A stretch of 64,000 bases of DNA from an uncultured Treponema sp. (GTDB lineage Bacteria > Spirochaetota > Spirochaetia > Treponematales > Treponemataceae): NCBI GenBank assembly GCA_900317625.1, contig ONHK01000001.1:245180-309179 (forward strand). Direction: 5' to 3'. Under the pieces are notes generated by a model, which searched no databases, had not been told where the DNA came from, and saw only the letters and a list, made by a program, of their open reading frames with translations. Positions 11,701 through 19,374 of this stretch are shown piece by piece; position 1 is the stretch's first letter; every line of letters begins with the position of its first letter. The translations under genes were made by a program, and so were the position numbers.

Positions 11701-13258
11701 ACGGAGGATTTGTAACCTGCGCAAAAAGCTGCTTAAAATATGAATAAAGCGGAGGATGCTTGTCGCTCATGCAAGCAAGCGGAGTATCAACGCCCATCGC
11801 GCCAGTCGGTTCAACTCCAGTTTTTGCCATCGGCAGAACCATTTCATTCACATCCTCATAGTTCCAGCCAAATGCCCGGTACATACGGTCGCGTTCTTCC
11901 TGCGTATAAACAGGAATTTTCTTGTTTGGAATCGCAAGGTCAGAAAGATGAACAAGATTTGTGTCAAGCCATTCACCAAACGGATGCTCAGAAGCGTAAA
12001 GCTTTTTCGCCTCTTCATCAGAAATTATTTTCTTCTGCTTTGTATCAACCAAAAGGATTCTTCCCGGCTGAAGACGAGATTTTTTCTCAATATTTTCCTC
12101 TGGAATATCAAGACAGCCAACTTCAGACGAAAGAATCAACATTCCATCTTTTGTAATATAATAACGGGAAGGTCTAAGTCCATTTCTGTCAAGAGTTGCG
12201 CCTAAAACATCACCGTCGCTAAAAAGAACAGCAGCTGGACCATCCCACGGTTCCATCATTGTCGCATAATAATGATAGAAATCACGCTTTTCAGAATCCA
12301 TTGTTGTATCATTTTTCCACGGCTCAGGAATACAAACCATAACAGCAAGCGGAAGAGGCATTCCGTTCATAACAAGAAATTCAAGAGTATTGTCAAGCCG
12401 TGCAGAGTCAGAGCCATCAGGATTTATCGCCGGAAGAATTTTCTTCATATCATCATCAGAAAGAACCTCTGATTTCAAAGTCTCTTCCCGGGCAAGCATT
12501 CTGTCCGCATTTCCACGGATTGTATTGATTTCACCGTTATGCGCAATAAATCTGTTCGGATGCGCGCGTTCCCAGCTAGGATTTGTGTTCGTACTGAACC
12601 TTGAATGAACAATCGCCAAAGCCGAAAGATAATCCTCGCTCTGCAAATCCTTGTAAAAAGTCCTAAGCTGCTTTACAAGGAACATACCCTTATAAACAAT
12701 CGTGCGGCTAGAAAGCGAAGCAACATAAGTTTCCCCCGCAGAATGTTCGTACTGGCGGCGAAGAATATAAAGTTTTCTATCAAAATCAAGACCTTTTTCA
12801 ATATTTTCCGGGCGGCCAATAAAACACTGGGTAATCACCGGCATACAATCTTTTGCACGCTGACCAAGAACATCCGGATTCACAGGAACTTCTCGCCAGC
12901 CAAGAAACGGCAAACCTTCCTTTTCGCAAAGATTCTCAAACATTTTTTTAGTCTGGGCACGAACAATCGCATCCGCAGGAAAAAAGAACATTCCCACACC
13001 GTAATCACGTTCCCCGCCCAATTTTATACCAAGCTCGCAAGCGGCTTTCTTAAAAAACTGATGTGAAATCTGCACAAGAATTCCAACTCCGTCACCAGTT
13101 TCTCCAGTCGCGTCCTTACCTGCGCGATGTTCAAGCTTTTCAACAATGCTAAGAGCGTTGTCAACAATCTGTCTTGAAGCATGTCCGTCAATATTAACAA
13201 CAGCCCCAATACCACAGTTGTCATGCTCAAAGGATGGTTCATACAAAGTCTTATTCAT
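8726..13258 (-). CDS. gltB: Glutamate synthase large subunit
   Basis: A 1510-residue protein, the usual length for the bacterial alpha subunit. The amidotransferase nucleophile is Cys15 in EHDNCGIGAVV, exposed after removal of a 14-residue propeptide. The class II glutaminase domain is followed by a central domain, an FMN/Fe-S domain (GGEGGEKPERLGTEANSAIK, ISGHDGGTGAAP, and cysteines in GCAMMRVCNLDTCPFGVA), and the C-terminal beta-helix GXGXG domain (NAEGGGGQSFGAF, GGTAYVLD). It transfers glutamine amide to 2-oxoglutarate. A strong Shine-Dalgarno GAGGGG (13267-13272) lies 8 bases before the ATG. Expression is probably controlled through the 5' leader hairpin and leader ORF annotated separately. 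Confidence 0.97.
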   Translation of the reverse strand: MNKTLYEPSFEHDNCGIGAVVNIDGHASRQIVDNALSIVEKLEHRAGKDATGETGDGVGILVQISHQFFKKAACELGIKLGGERDYGVGMFFFPADAIVRAQTKKMFENLCEKEGLPFLGWREVPVNPDVLGQRAKDCMPVITQCFIGRPENIEKGLDFDRKLYILRRQYEHSAGETYVASLSSRTIVYKGMFLVKQLRTFYKDLQSEDYLSALAIVHSRFSTNTNPSWERAHPNRFIAHNGEINTIRGNADRMLAREETLKSEVLSDDDMKKILPAINPDGSDSARLDNTLEFLVMNGMPLPLAVMVCIPEPWKNDTTMDSEKRDFYHYYATMMEPWDGPAAVLFSDGDVLGATLDRNGLRPSRYYITKDGMLILSSEVGCLDIPEENIEKKSRLQPGRILLVDTKQKKIISDEEAKKLYASEHPFGEWLDTNLVHLSDLAIPNKKIPVYTQEERDRMYRAFGWNYEDVNEMVLPMAKTGVEPTGAMGVDTPLACMSDKHPPLYSYFKQLFAQVTNPPFDSLREKIVTDTTVYVGSDGNLLKPEGKNCTVLEINNPILTGVDMLKIKNMKKPGFKVVTISLLYYKGGSLQQALDDLLISVDREYKNGANVMVLSDRGVNENHVAIPSLLAVSAVEQHLVRTKKRTAISIILESAEIRDVHQSAMCLGYGARAINPYLAHECIAELIDQKLLDKDYHTAIDDYNKAIINGIVKIAAKMGISTVQSYQSAQIFEAVGISKEVIDKYFTNTVSRVGGIGIKEIEEDVNFHHNKAFDPLGLTVNTHLDSVGMHKLRRGPNAEDHLYSPETIIALQESTRNSDYARFKEYTSLVDDNSHPHTLRAMLDFNYDEGKSVPLEEVEPVSEIVKRFKTGAMSYGSISEEAHRCMALAMNHLHGKSNSGEGGEKPERLGTEANSAIKQVASGRFGVTEEYLLSAKEIQIKMAQGAKPGEGGHLPGKKVYPWIAQTRYATPGVSLISPPPHHDIYSIEDLAQLIYDLKNANRAARISVKLVSEAGVGTIAAGVAKAGAQVILISGHDGGTGAAPISSIHHAGLPWELGLAETHQTLIQNGLRSRVVIETDGKLMSGRDVAIACLLGAEEFGFATAPLITMGCAMMRVCNLDTCPFGVATQNSELRKRFTGKPEYVENFMKFIAEELREYMAKLGVRTLDEMCGRTDLLKLKEKQGFKRANLVDLSRIIGYRAPEGSKTHFYPEDVYNFELEKTVDEKDLLKSFEKTAKSKKGVFNVKITSTDRTLGTILGSEIQKKFGNSLPEDSFVVNAEGGGGQSFGAFIPKGLTMHLTGDANDYLGKGLSGGKIVVSAPKNVTFKPEENIIIGNVALFGATSGEAFINGIAGERFCVRNSGATAVVEGCGDHGLEYMTGGTAVILGPTGRNLAAGMSGGTAYVLDMNHSLYKRLNKQLVTMSEVTDEHDVQIIKSLVEKHVKETGSELGVKILKDFEKEYLPHFKKIVPNDYHKMLVEISKAEERGLKHDEAVLEAFYTTTGQKRVG

Positions 13259-13326
13259 AAAAGTAACCCCTCATCGCCCAGAATTTTGGGCAAAAAAAAG
13301 GTGATACAGACAATACGGCTATCCAT
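13255..13326 (-). CDS. Possible 23-codon leader peptide upstream of gltB
   Basis: An ATG in the loop of the leader terminator hairpin opens a 23-codon frame (MDSRIVCITFFLPKILGDEG, then LLL). Its TGA overlaps the gltB ATG as ATGA. An AAGGTGA stretch inside the 5' arm of the hairpin, about 11 bases upstream of the ATG, could serve as ribosome binding site. The frame reads through the 3' arm, the U-tract and a second hairpin. Translation would therefore interfere with the terminator and couple to gltB. The peptide has no run of a regulatory amino acid. The frame could be chance; only the arrangement supports it. Confidence 0.3.
   Translation of the reverse strand: MDSRIVCITFFLPKILGDEGLLL
13276..13291 (-). 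promoter_or_regulatory. Small hairpin between leader U-tract and gltB ribosome binding site
   Basis: A perfect 5-bp inverted repeat, GCCCA and TGGGC around a 6-base loop, begins immediately after the eight-T tract of the leader terminator and ends 3 bases before the GAGGGG ribosome binding site of gltB. It could set access to the ribosome binding site or form an alternative pairing in the leader. No function is shown. Confidence 0.4.
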
Positions 13327-13344
13327 ATTATCTGCATCACCTTT
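13292..13344 (-). terminator. Intrinsic terminator (attenuator-like) in the gltB leader
   Basis: On the minus strand, 18 bases at 13344-13327 (AAAGGTGATGCAGATAAT) pair with 13314-13297 (ATTGTCTGTATCACCTTT), with two G-T wobbles and a 12-base loop. Eight T follow (13299-13292). This is a canonical intrinsic terminator lying between the gltB promoter (13357-13385) and the gltB start. It would end most transcripts at about 55 nt unless it is prevented from forming. No antiterminator helix was obvious by eye. Confidence 0.75.
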
Positions 13345-13356
13345 GATACTAAAAAA

Positions 13357-13385
13357 ATAATAACAAAATGCAAATCAAGTGTCAA
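13357..13385 (-). promoter_or_regulatory. Sigma-70-type promoter for gltBD
   Basis: On the minus strand there is a perfect -35 TTGACA (13385-13380), a 17-bp spacer and -10 TATTAT (13362-13357). The predicted start is near 13350, so the terminator hairpin begins within the first few transcribed bases and the untranslated leader is about 90 nt. Confidence 0.7.
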
Positions 13386-13424
13386 TAATTTTAAAATTTA
13401 TGTAAAGAACATAAATTTCCGGGC

Positions 13425-13625
13425 GTTCCGGCAAACAGAAAATGCAAAAGAAACTCCAGAATTCCGCAATTTTTCCAGAAGCATTTTCCATTTGCCGTCG
13501 GCTGTTCCGTAGTTCGCTAACGCTCTAAGTCCTCGCCGGGCAAACAGCCCGACTGCGGTCTTTGGCTTCGTTTGTCAAAACAAACTTCGCCACTACTCCA
13601 TAGCCTAACGCATCCACAAACAAAC
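13425..13625. other. Intergenic GC-richer hairpin cluster, no gene
   Basis: This stretch lies between the gltB promoter and the tRNA-Val terminator and is richer in G+C than the surrounding intergenic DNA. It holds short inverted repeats such as CGGGC-AAACA-GCCCG (13537-13551) and GTTTGT-CAAA-ACAAAC (13570-13585), the latter followed by CACTACTC (13591-13598). A similar hairpin-plus-CACTACTC arrangement recurs at 54373-54394. An open frame on the minus strand runs through it and the tRNA but resembles no protein. Confidence 0.4.
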
Positions 13626-13637
13626 AATTTTTCACAT

Positions 13638-13672
13638 AAAAAAAGCCTTTCTAATTTCTTAGAAAGGCTTTT
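13638..13672 (-). terminator. Intrinsic terminator of tRNA-Val
   Basis: A perfect 14-bp stem (AAAAGCCTTTCTAA with TTAGAAAGGCTTTT, 4-base loop) starts 5 bases after the tRNA 3' end on the minus strand and runs into a T-tract. Confidence 0.9.
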
Positions 13673-13676
13673 AAGT

Positions 13677-13750
13677 TGGACGGTGAGAGGATCGAACTCC
13701 CGACATTCTGGGTGTAAACCAGACGCTCGTACCAGCTGAGCTAACCGTCC
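13677..13750 (-). tRNA. tRNA-Val (anticodon TAC)
   Basis: A 74-nt cloverleaf. The acceptor GGACGGT pairs with ACCGTCC, with discriminator A. The D-arm is GCTC..GAGC. The anticodon stem is TCTGG/CCAGA around loop TTTACAC, giving anticodon TAC. The T-arm carries TTCGATC. CCA is not encoded. A consensus promoter lies upstream and a perfect terminator downstream, so it is a single-gene unit. Confidence 0.95.
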
Positions 13751-13773
13751 GTTTATCACTTCGTGATGTTTAT

Positions 13774-13802
13774 AATATATCAGAAGCGATATTTTGTGTC
13801 AA
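13774..13802 (-). promoter_or_regulatory. Promoter of tRNA-Val
   Basis: On the minus strand: -35 TTGACA (13802-13797), a 17-bp spacer and -10 TATATT (13779-13774). The tRNA begins 24 bases further on. A small ATCAC-GAA-GTGAT hairpin lies in the 5' leader. Confidence 0.75.
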
Positions 13803-13843
13803 CACCATTTTTAATTTTTTTCAAAAAAAAAATTAAAAAAAAA

Positions 13844-14026
13844 TCGAGTTTTTTATAGATTCTGAAAAAACCGCTTTCAGCGAATTTTCAATTTGCTCCA
13901 GACGGTTGTGCTCGCGCTACGCTTGTAACTATTCGGGTGCTACGCACTTTCATTGGTACAATCGCACAAAGTCTTCACAAATTAAAAATCCGCTTACGCT
14001 ATAATTCAAACGCCACAAAAACTCGA
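13844..14026 (+). repeat. Structured interspersed element, copy A
   Basis: One of three related intergenic elements (others at 30529-30720 and 35427-35625). The ends are inverted repeats TCGAGTTTTT and AAAAACTCGA, extended outward by A-runs and T-runs. The core AATTTGCTCCAGACGGTTG is shared word for word with the other copies, as is GTCTTCACAAATTA up to its last base. Internal inverted pairs include TTGTGC (13906-13911) with GCACAA (13964-13969) and GTGC-TAC-GCAC at the tip. It sits 13 bp beyond the purC stop codon and upstream of the tRNA-Val promoter. No ORF of note. It may be a palindromic mobile element or a structured RNA. Confidence 0.8.
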
Positions 14027-14039
14027 TTTTTTTTATCAC

Positions 14040-14885
14040 TTATTTATGACAAATCTTTTCTTCACATTCCTTGTAGATTGCGCTTGTCTTTGCAACAACA
14101 TCGGCAGGAATTTCCTTGATATTCGGGTCGCCTGCAAGATTGTTTTCTTTTAGCCAGTCGCGGATAAACTGCTTGTCGTAAGAAGCCGGGCTTCCGCCAA
14201 CCTTGTATTTGCTTAAATCCCAGAAACGGCTTGAATCCGGAGTTAAAACTTCGTCGCCAAGAACAAGCTCGCCGTTTTCGTCCAAGCCGAATTCAAATTT
14301 TGTATCAGCGATTATAATTCCGTTCTTGTATGCGTGCTCGTAGCATTTCTTGTAGATTGCAAGGGCTGCTTTTTCAATCTTTGTTCCAAGCTCTTCGCCC
14401 AAGTCTTTTTTCATGTAATCCAAAGTTACGTTTATGTCGTGGCCTTCCGCCGCTTTTGTAGAAGGAGTTACAATCGGCTCGTCAAGTTTTTCTGCCTGCT
14501 GATATTCTTTTTCAAACTTGTGGCCCAGGAACGGCTCGCCTTTTTTGTAGGCTTCGTACATTGAACCGAACATATATCCGCGCACAATCACTTCGTAAGG
14601 AATCATCTTAAGTTTTTTTACAAGAATTGTTCTTCCTGCAAATTCAGGCTTCTGGAATTCAGCCGGCATATCCTTTAAATCTGAAGAAATCATGTGGTTT
14701 TTCACAATGTCTTTTGTGTAGTCAAACCAGAAATTCGCAAGAGCGTTCAAAACCTTGCCTTTGTCTGTAATCATAGTTGGAAGAATCACATCAAATGCGC
14801 TGATTCGGTCTGTTGTAACAATGACCATTCTTCCATCTTCCAAATCGTAAACTTCGCGGACTTTTCCGCTAGCATATTTTTTCAT
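14040..14885 (-). CDS. purC: SAICAR synthetase
   Basis: A 281-residue protein with the family N-terminus KYASGKVREVYD, the ATP/substrate motif TTDRISAFDVILP, and IVRGYMFGSMYEAYKKGE, TDTKFEFG-type (IADTKFEFGLDENG) and LTPDSSRFW signatures. It joins aspartate to CAIR in purine synthesis, step 8 of the IMP pathway, in the cytosol. Its length is typical of the stand-alone enzyme. The ribosome binding site AGGAG precedes the ATG. No other purine genes are adjacent, so it appears monocistronic; copy A of the structured repeat lies just after its stop. Confidence 0.95.
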   Translation of the reverse strand: MKKYASGKVREVYDLEDGRMVIVTTDRISAFDVILPTMITDKGKVLNALANFWFDYTKDIVKNHMISSDLKDMPAEFQKPEFAGRTILVKKLKMIPYEVIVRGYMFGSMYEAYKKGEPFLGHKFEKEYQQAEKLDEPIVTPSTKAAEGHDINVTLDYMKKDLGEELGTKIEKAALAIYKKCYEHAYKNGIIIADTKFEFGLDENGELVLGDEVLTPDSSRFWDLSKYKVGGSPASYDKQFIRDWLKENNLAGDPNIKEIPADVVAKTSAIYKECEEKICHK

Positions 14886-15044
14886 ATATTGAACTCCTAA
14901 AAAAATTCAATTTAAAGATTAATTTTTATACTAGCGAATTCTTATAAAACTTTCTACAAATTATTTTATATTAGCGGCTTTGAGTTGAAGTTTTCATCAA
15001 TATTGAACAATTAAACATTCCGCCTAAAACAACTTTTATCCTAA

Positions 15045-15695
15045 TTATCCTAAATAGATAAAACCATCATCTTTTCTTGAATTTATAAAAAACAGAACCA
15101 AGGCAAAAAGCGCAAAAATCACAGCGATAATATAAACAACTGGAAGCGCAATGCACAGAAGATACATCGTTTCCAAAGCCGGCGGAATCACAAGCATAAC
15201 AACGGCAAAAAATGAAAGCACAATAATTCTGGAAATATCTTTTGAAACTGCGGCGCAATAAATTCTATATGCAAAAAAACTTGCCATAAAAACTTCAGAA
15301 AGCATTAAAACCGGCTTTGCAAAAAGCTGAAAAAACGAAAAAGCCGCGCTAGACGAGGCAATCACGCAATAAGGCATGTAAATCGCATAAAAAGCTGCCG
15401 CAACCGGAAAAAACGCCTTTATCTTGAATTCAACAGAATCTTTTGTTGTAAAAAAATACAAAGCATAAACTAAAATCAAAGGAAGAACATATTCCTTTAA
15501 GAAATAATAAAAGAAATTTGAACAAACTGAAAATTCAGGAATTCTGTGCATATAAGAAAAAAGTGCAGTAGCTCCGCTTGCAAGAATTCCCAAAAACGCG
15601 CCTACGGCAACAAGAAATCCATATATTTTTTTAGTTGAATGAAAACAGCAAAAACAAAGAACTGTCGGAAACAAAAGAATCAAAAATAAAAACAT
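15045..15695 (-). CDS. Unrecognised integral membrane protein
   Basis: A 216-residue, very hydrophobic protein with about six or seven membrane-spanning segments, few charged residues, and many phenylalanines, alanines and cysteines. The first segment starts at residue 1 (MFLFLILLFPTVLCFCCF) and the last ends near ALFALVLFFINSRKDD. No transporter or enzyme motif is recognisable. It lies between ilvE and purC on the same strand but about 95-160 bp from each, so an operon link is uncertain. It may be a lineage-specific membrane protein. Confidence 0.6.
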   Translation of the reverse strand: MFLFLILLFPTVLCFCCFHSTKKIYGFLVAVGAFLGILASGATALFSYMHRIPEFSVCSNFFYYFLKEYVLPLILVYALYFFTTKDSVEFKIKAFFPVAAAFYAIYMPYCVIASSSAAFSFFQLFAKPVLMLSEVFMASFFAYRIYCAAVSKDISRIIVLSFFAVVMLVIPPALETMYLLCIALPVVYIIAVIFALFALVLFFINSRKDDGFIYLG

Positions 15696-15736
15696 AACTC
15701 AATTAAAATATCATAAATCCGCATACTTTGAAAAGA

Positions 15737-15767
15737 CAAAAAAGCCCCGCAAAAAAATGCGAGGCTT
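15737..15767 (-). terminator. Intrinsic terminator after ilvE
   Basis: On the minus strand AAGCCTCGCA pairs with TGCGGGGCTT (10 bp with one G-T) around a T-rich loop and is followed by a T-tract. It lies 23 bp past the ilvE stop. Confidence 0.85.
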
Positions 15768-15789
15768 ACAAAAGTTTTAAATCAGCCGA

Positions 15790-16815
15790 TTATTTTATTT
15801 CAACAACCCAGCCTTCCGGAGCTTTGATTTCGCCCATCTGGATTCCTGTCAATGTTTCGCGCAATTTGCCAAGAACAGGACCGATTTTTTCCATTCCAGC
15901 CGGAACATTGATTTCTTTATCATGGTCAACAATTTTTCCAATCGGGCTGATTACAGCAGCTGTTCCGCAAAGACCAACTTCCGCAAAATCAGCAAGCTCA
16001 TTCTTGTTTACAGCCCGTTCCTCAACTTCAATATTAAGATAATCTTTTGCAACTTGAACCAAAGAACGACGGGTAATAGAAGGAAGAATTGAATTTGATT
16101 TTGGAGTAACTAATTTTCCATCTTTTGTAACAAACAGAATATTTGCGCCACCAGTCTCTTCAATATATGTGTGAGTTGCCGGGTCTGTATACATATTTTC
16201 TGCAAATCCGTTTTTGTGCGCATCTACAATATTGTGCAAGCTCATCGCGTAGTTCAGTCCAGCCTTGATGTCACCAGTTCCATGTGGAGCGGCGCGGTCC
16301 AAATCAGAAATTCTTACTGTGATTGGTTTTACACCACCTTTAAAATAAGGTCCAACTGGAGTTACAAGAATTCTGAACTGATATTCATCCGCAGGTTTTA
16401 CACCGATTACCGCATTTGAGCCGAACATATAAGGACGAATGTAAAGAGTCGCTCCAGAACCAAACGGCGGAACCCAACCAATATTTGCTTTTACAGTATC
16501 TTTTACAGCCTGAACAAATCTGTCTTCCGGGAAAACTGGCATTTCAAGGCGCTCGCAGGAACTTTTCATTCTTGCGGCATTCAAATCAGGGCGGAAACAT
16601 ACAACTCTCCCATCTTTTGTTGTGTATGCTTTAAGACCTTCAAAACAAGTCTGCGCATATTGAAGAACACCTGCACATTCATTGATTTTTACTATATTAT
16701 CTTTTGTAAGCTTACCATTGTCCCAAGCGCCATTTTTAAAATTAGCAACAAAGCGTTTGTCTGTCTTCATGTAGCCAAACGGTAAATTACCCCAATCAAG
16801 ATTTTTCTTTCCCAT
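15790..16815 (-). CDS. ilvE: Branched-chain amino acid aminotransferase
   Basis: A 341-residue fold-type IV PLP enzyme. Visible signatures are QTCFEGLKAYTTKDG, FRPDLNAARM, YIRPYMFGS, DIKAGLNYAMSL (the region with the PLP lysine), EETGGANILFV and the C-terminal LCGTAAVISPIGKI. It interconverts leucine, isoleucine and valine with their 2-keto acids using 2-oxoglutarate/glutamate. No other branched-chain genes are near, so it may work in catabolism or in using imported keto acids. A 10-bp terminator follows the gene. Confidence 0.95.
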   Translation of the reverse strand: MGKKNLDWGNLPFGYMKTDKRFVANFKNGAWDNGKLTKDNIVKINECAGVLQYAQTCFEGLKAYTTKDGRVVCFRPDLNAARMKSSCERLEMPVFPEDRFVQAVKDTVKANIGWVPPFGSGATLYIRPYMFGSNAVIGVKPADEYQFRILVTPVGPYFKGGVKPITVRISDLDRAAPHGTGDIKAGLNYAMSLHNIVDAHKNGFAENMYTDPATHTYIEETGGANILFVTKDGKLVTPKSNSILPSITRRSLVQVAKDYLNIEVEERAVNKNELADFAEVGLCGTAAVISPIGKIVDHDKEINVPAGMEKIGPVLGKLRETLTGIQMGEIKAPEGWVVEIK

Positions 16816-16956
16816 TGTATAACCTCACTATTGTTCGCGCTCTGAGGTGCGACTTTTTATTTTTTATCATTTAACCTTATCACTAGAAAAATGATTTTTC
16901 AATGTTTGAACTGACGTTATTTTTTCATTTTTATATTGCAAAAAACGCAACAAAAA

Positions 16957-16986
16957 TAATAAAAAACGCCCCCGAAAGAGCGTTTT
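16957..16986 (-). terminator. Intrinsic terminator after the SPOR-domain gene
   Basis: On the minus strand AAAACGCTCT pairs with GGGGGCGTTTT around a TTCG loop (10 bp including two G-T wobbles), followed by six T. It lies 22 bp past the stop of the 17009-18682 gene. Confidence 0.85.
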
Positions 16987-17008
16987 ATGCAACATCATTT
17001 TTGGATGA

Positions 17009-18682
17009 CTATTTTATTTTTCTAAGGAAAGCATCCTTGTAGCCAGATTTTTTGAATCTGTTCAGGACTGCGCCATATTCATCCATATTCAAAGGTCCAA
17101 TCAGAACCTGGGTTGCTTTTCCGCTCGCAAGTGGAACCAAAGTTACAGGATACTGATTTTCAAACTTGGAAACCGTAGCCTTTAGATTTGACTCATCAGC
17201 AAGAACCGCAATCTGGATGTAATATTTTCCGCTCTCAAGATTTTTCAGGCTTTCAACTTTATATTTTTCAAGCGAATTCTTTGAATTTTTCGTTTTTTCA
17301 GTTTTTGCCGGAACTTTTTCCTCTGATTTTGATTCAACAGGACTTACAGTCACCTCATTTTTTAACGGTGCAACTGTATTTTCTGTTTTTTCAGATTCTG
17401 AAGCCGGCGGATTTGATTCTGCTGGAACAAGAACGATCGGTTCGTAACTTTCTTCGTCTGAATTTTCTTCTGTTTTTTCAGATTCCGAATTTTCTGAAGT
17501 TTCAGATACAACGTTTTCCACTTCTGGCTCAACCGCTGATTCTGGAGCAACTTCCGGTTCGATTTCAGATTCAACGGATTCAGGCTCGATATTTTCTTCT
17601 GTTTCCGGCAAAGATTCTTCTGAAACTGGAGTTGTTTTTTCTTCATCATTTTCAGACAAATCATCTGCTTCCACAGATTCTTCATCAAAAGGTGATTCTG
17701 AAACAATATCCTCGTCTTCAAGCGGAATTGCCTCATTTTCAGGTTCCGGCTCTTCCACAGGAGCTTCTTCTGTAGCTTCGATAGTTTCAGGTTCTTCGCT
17801 TTCAACTGGTTCAGACAAATCGTCGCTTTCAACAGCCTCGATTTTTTCATCTGGAACATTTTCTTCTGGACATTCTTCAACAATAGCTGGATTTTCCTCG
17901 TTTTCTGGAATTTCAGGAGATTCTGTTGCGTCAATATTTTCCGAATCCTCAACTTTTTCAGCGTCGGCAGAATCGGCAGCGTTTTCTTCTGGAATTTCTT
18001 CTATAGATTCATATTCAACTGATTCTTCTTCAGGATTTTGCTCAGCTGTTTCATCAGATTCCGATGATTCTGGCTCAGAAATAACTTCCGGCTCAGTTTC
18101 TATTTTTTCAGGCTCGGCTTCTGAATTATTTTCAACGTCCGTTTCAACAGGTTCTGGTTCAACAGTTTCCTCAGAGAAAGGAATTTCGTTTTCCTGAGAA
18201 GCCTCGCCCGAAATTTCTTCAACAGAATTTTCGTCTTCTGCATTTTGCGCATCAACATTTTCTGAATCAGAAGCGGTTTCCGCACTTTCAAGTTCTGGCT
18301 CGTCACTTTCAACTTCACCGCCAATAACAGCCGTTCCAGCCACAGCCTCATCAAGCTGCCCAGAACGTTTTGTGATTTTCACAACATTATTCGCATCTTT
18401 TGAAAGTCCCAAAAGTTCAGCGGCTTCCGGCGAAAGCAAAATCGCAATGCCTTCAGAAGAATCAATCGAGCCAATCACAAGAATATCAACAGTGCTTTTT
18501 GTGGAAAGACTTGTAACACTGATTGAATCGCCCGGAAGATAACCGACAGTTTTTGCAAAAACACCTTTTGGCATTGTTCCTTCCGGAGCAACAACAGCGC
18601 GTCCATCCAAAGACGGACTGAAAGATGTAAAAATTGTTCCACATAAAAGTACGCTTAAAATTACAACAAATAATTTTTTCAT
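17009..18682 (-). CDS. Exported SPOR-domain protein with RlpA-like N-terminus and long acidic linker
   Basis: A 557-residue protein in three parts. It begins with a signal peptide (residues 1-20, hydrophobic up to CGTIFTSF). A small double-psi-barrel-like region follows (about 25-105: GRAVVAPEGTMPKGVFAKTV, GYLPGDSISVTSLSTKSTVD), similar to RlpA. A roughly 330-residue linker (about 120-450) is almost entirely Glu, Asp, Ser, Pro, Val and Asn. The C-terminal SPOR domain is at about 480-557 (GKYYIQIAVLADESNLKATV, YPVTLVPLASGKATQVLIGP). SPOR domains bind peptidoglycan stripped of stem peptides at division sites. RlpA proteins can cleave such glycan; I do not see the catalytic Asp/His clearly enough to assign activity. 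It lies 11 bp downstream of the next gene, probably in the same operon. Confidence 0.75.
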   Translation of the reverse strand: MKKLFVVILSVLLCGTIFTSFSPSLDGRAVVAPEGTMPKGVFAKTVGYLPGDSISVTSLSTKSTVDILVIGSIDSSEGIAILLSPEAAELLGLSKDANNVVKITKRSGQLDEAVAGTAVIGGEVESDEPELESAETASDSENVDAQNAEDENSVEEISGEASQENEIPFSEETVEPEPVETDVENNSEAEPEKIETEPEVISEPESSESDETAEQNPEEESVEYESIEEIPEENAADSADAEKVEDSENIDATESPEIPENEENPAIVEECPEENVPDEKIEAVESDDLSEPVESEEPETIEATEEAPVEEPEPENEAIPLEDEDIVSESPFDEESVEADDLSENDEEKTTPVSEESLPETEENIEPESVESEIEPEVAPESAVEPEVENVVSETSENSESEKTEENSDEESYEPIVLVPAESNPPASESEKTENTVAPLKNEVTVSPVESKSEEKVPAKTEKTKNSKNSLEKYKVESLKNLESGKYYIQIAVLADESNLKATVSKFENQYPVTLVPLASGKATQVLIGPLNMDEYGAVLNRFKKSGYKDAFLRKIK

Positions 18683-18693
18683 ATTTTCCTGCC

Positions 18694-19203
18694 TTATGAC
18701 TTCTGATTGATAACTTTTTGAATGTGCATCGCAAATTCTGACGCAAAATCGCGCACATTTGCCGCCTCATCCTGACTAATTCTAGTTTTCACTTCGAAAG
18801 ATGAATCTTCCAAAATATTTCCGGTTTTTACAGAAACAACTTTCCAGCTGATTTTTTTCATATTTCCAAGTGAAATTTTGCCGTTTTCTTTTTCATCATC
18901 TGTAAAATAAATTTTTATAAGACAAAACTGATCTACAGTTCCGTTCACAGCTTCGTTGTAAGCATCATTATAAAATTTCAAGTCCTGGGCATCACTTTTT
19001 GAAACTGCGGCAGGAACATTTGAAACAATACAGCCGTTTTCAAAAAAATAGTTCAAAATCTCATCTTCCACCGCAAGAGCCGATTCACAGACAGAGTTCA
19101 GACTGTCGTTTTTCTGAAGAATCTGGAAAGACAGGCTTTTTGCAAAACTAGCGGCAGTCGCTGCAAAAAGAACAAATGCGGCCAGCAGATTTTTTTTCCC
19201 CAT
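18694..19203 (-). CDS. Unrecognised small exported protein
   Basis: A 169-residue protein with a signal peptide (MGKKNLLAAFVLFAATAASF, residues 1-20). The mature part is mixed alpha/beta and resembles no family I can name. Acidic and lysine residues are evenly spread and two cysteines occur near residues 40 and 60. An upstream in-frame GTG at 19215 would add four residues (MGCS); the ATG at 19203 is preferred because GGGG lies about 7 bases upstream of it. The SPOR-domain gene follows after 11 bp, which suggests a shared envelope role, but this is inference. Confidence 0.6.
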   Translation of the reverse strand: MGKKNLLAAFVLFAATAASFAKSLSFQILQKNDSLNSVCESALAVEDEILNYFFENGCIVSNVPAAVSKSDAQDLKFYNDAYNEAVNGTVDQFCLIKIYFTDDEKENGKISLGNMKKISWKVVSVKTGNILEDSSFEVKTRISQDEAANVRDFASEFAMHIQKVINQKS

Positions 19204-19374
19204 AGAACACCCCACTCTATTTTCGTTTCTCTTTTAAAATATCGTCGAAATTAAAATCCGAGTTTAGATTTTATTTAGCACAAATATATTCTTTTTATTC
19301 AATTTACAAAACGATTTTCATATCTTTTTACTTTGATTCAGTTGTGATAGAATTGTTTTGAGCGGGAATACAAG

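Noticed and set aside
11168..11743. 191-codon plus-strand frame within gltB
   Set aside because: It is antisense to the conserved central part of gltB; basic residues reflect reversed codons.
13517..13759. 80-codon minus-strand frame
   Set aside because: It runs through the tRNA-Val gene and its terminator and resembles no protein family.
17188..17775. 195-codon plus-strand frame
   Set aside because: It is antisense to the acidic linker of the SPOR protein; low-complexity Glu/Ser codons leave the opposite strand open.
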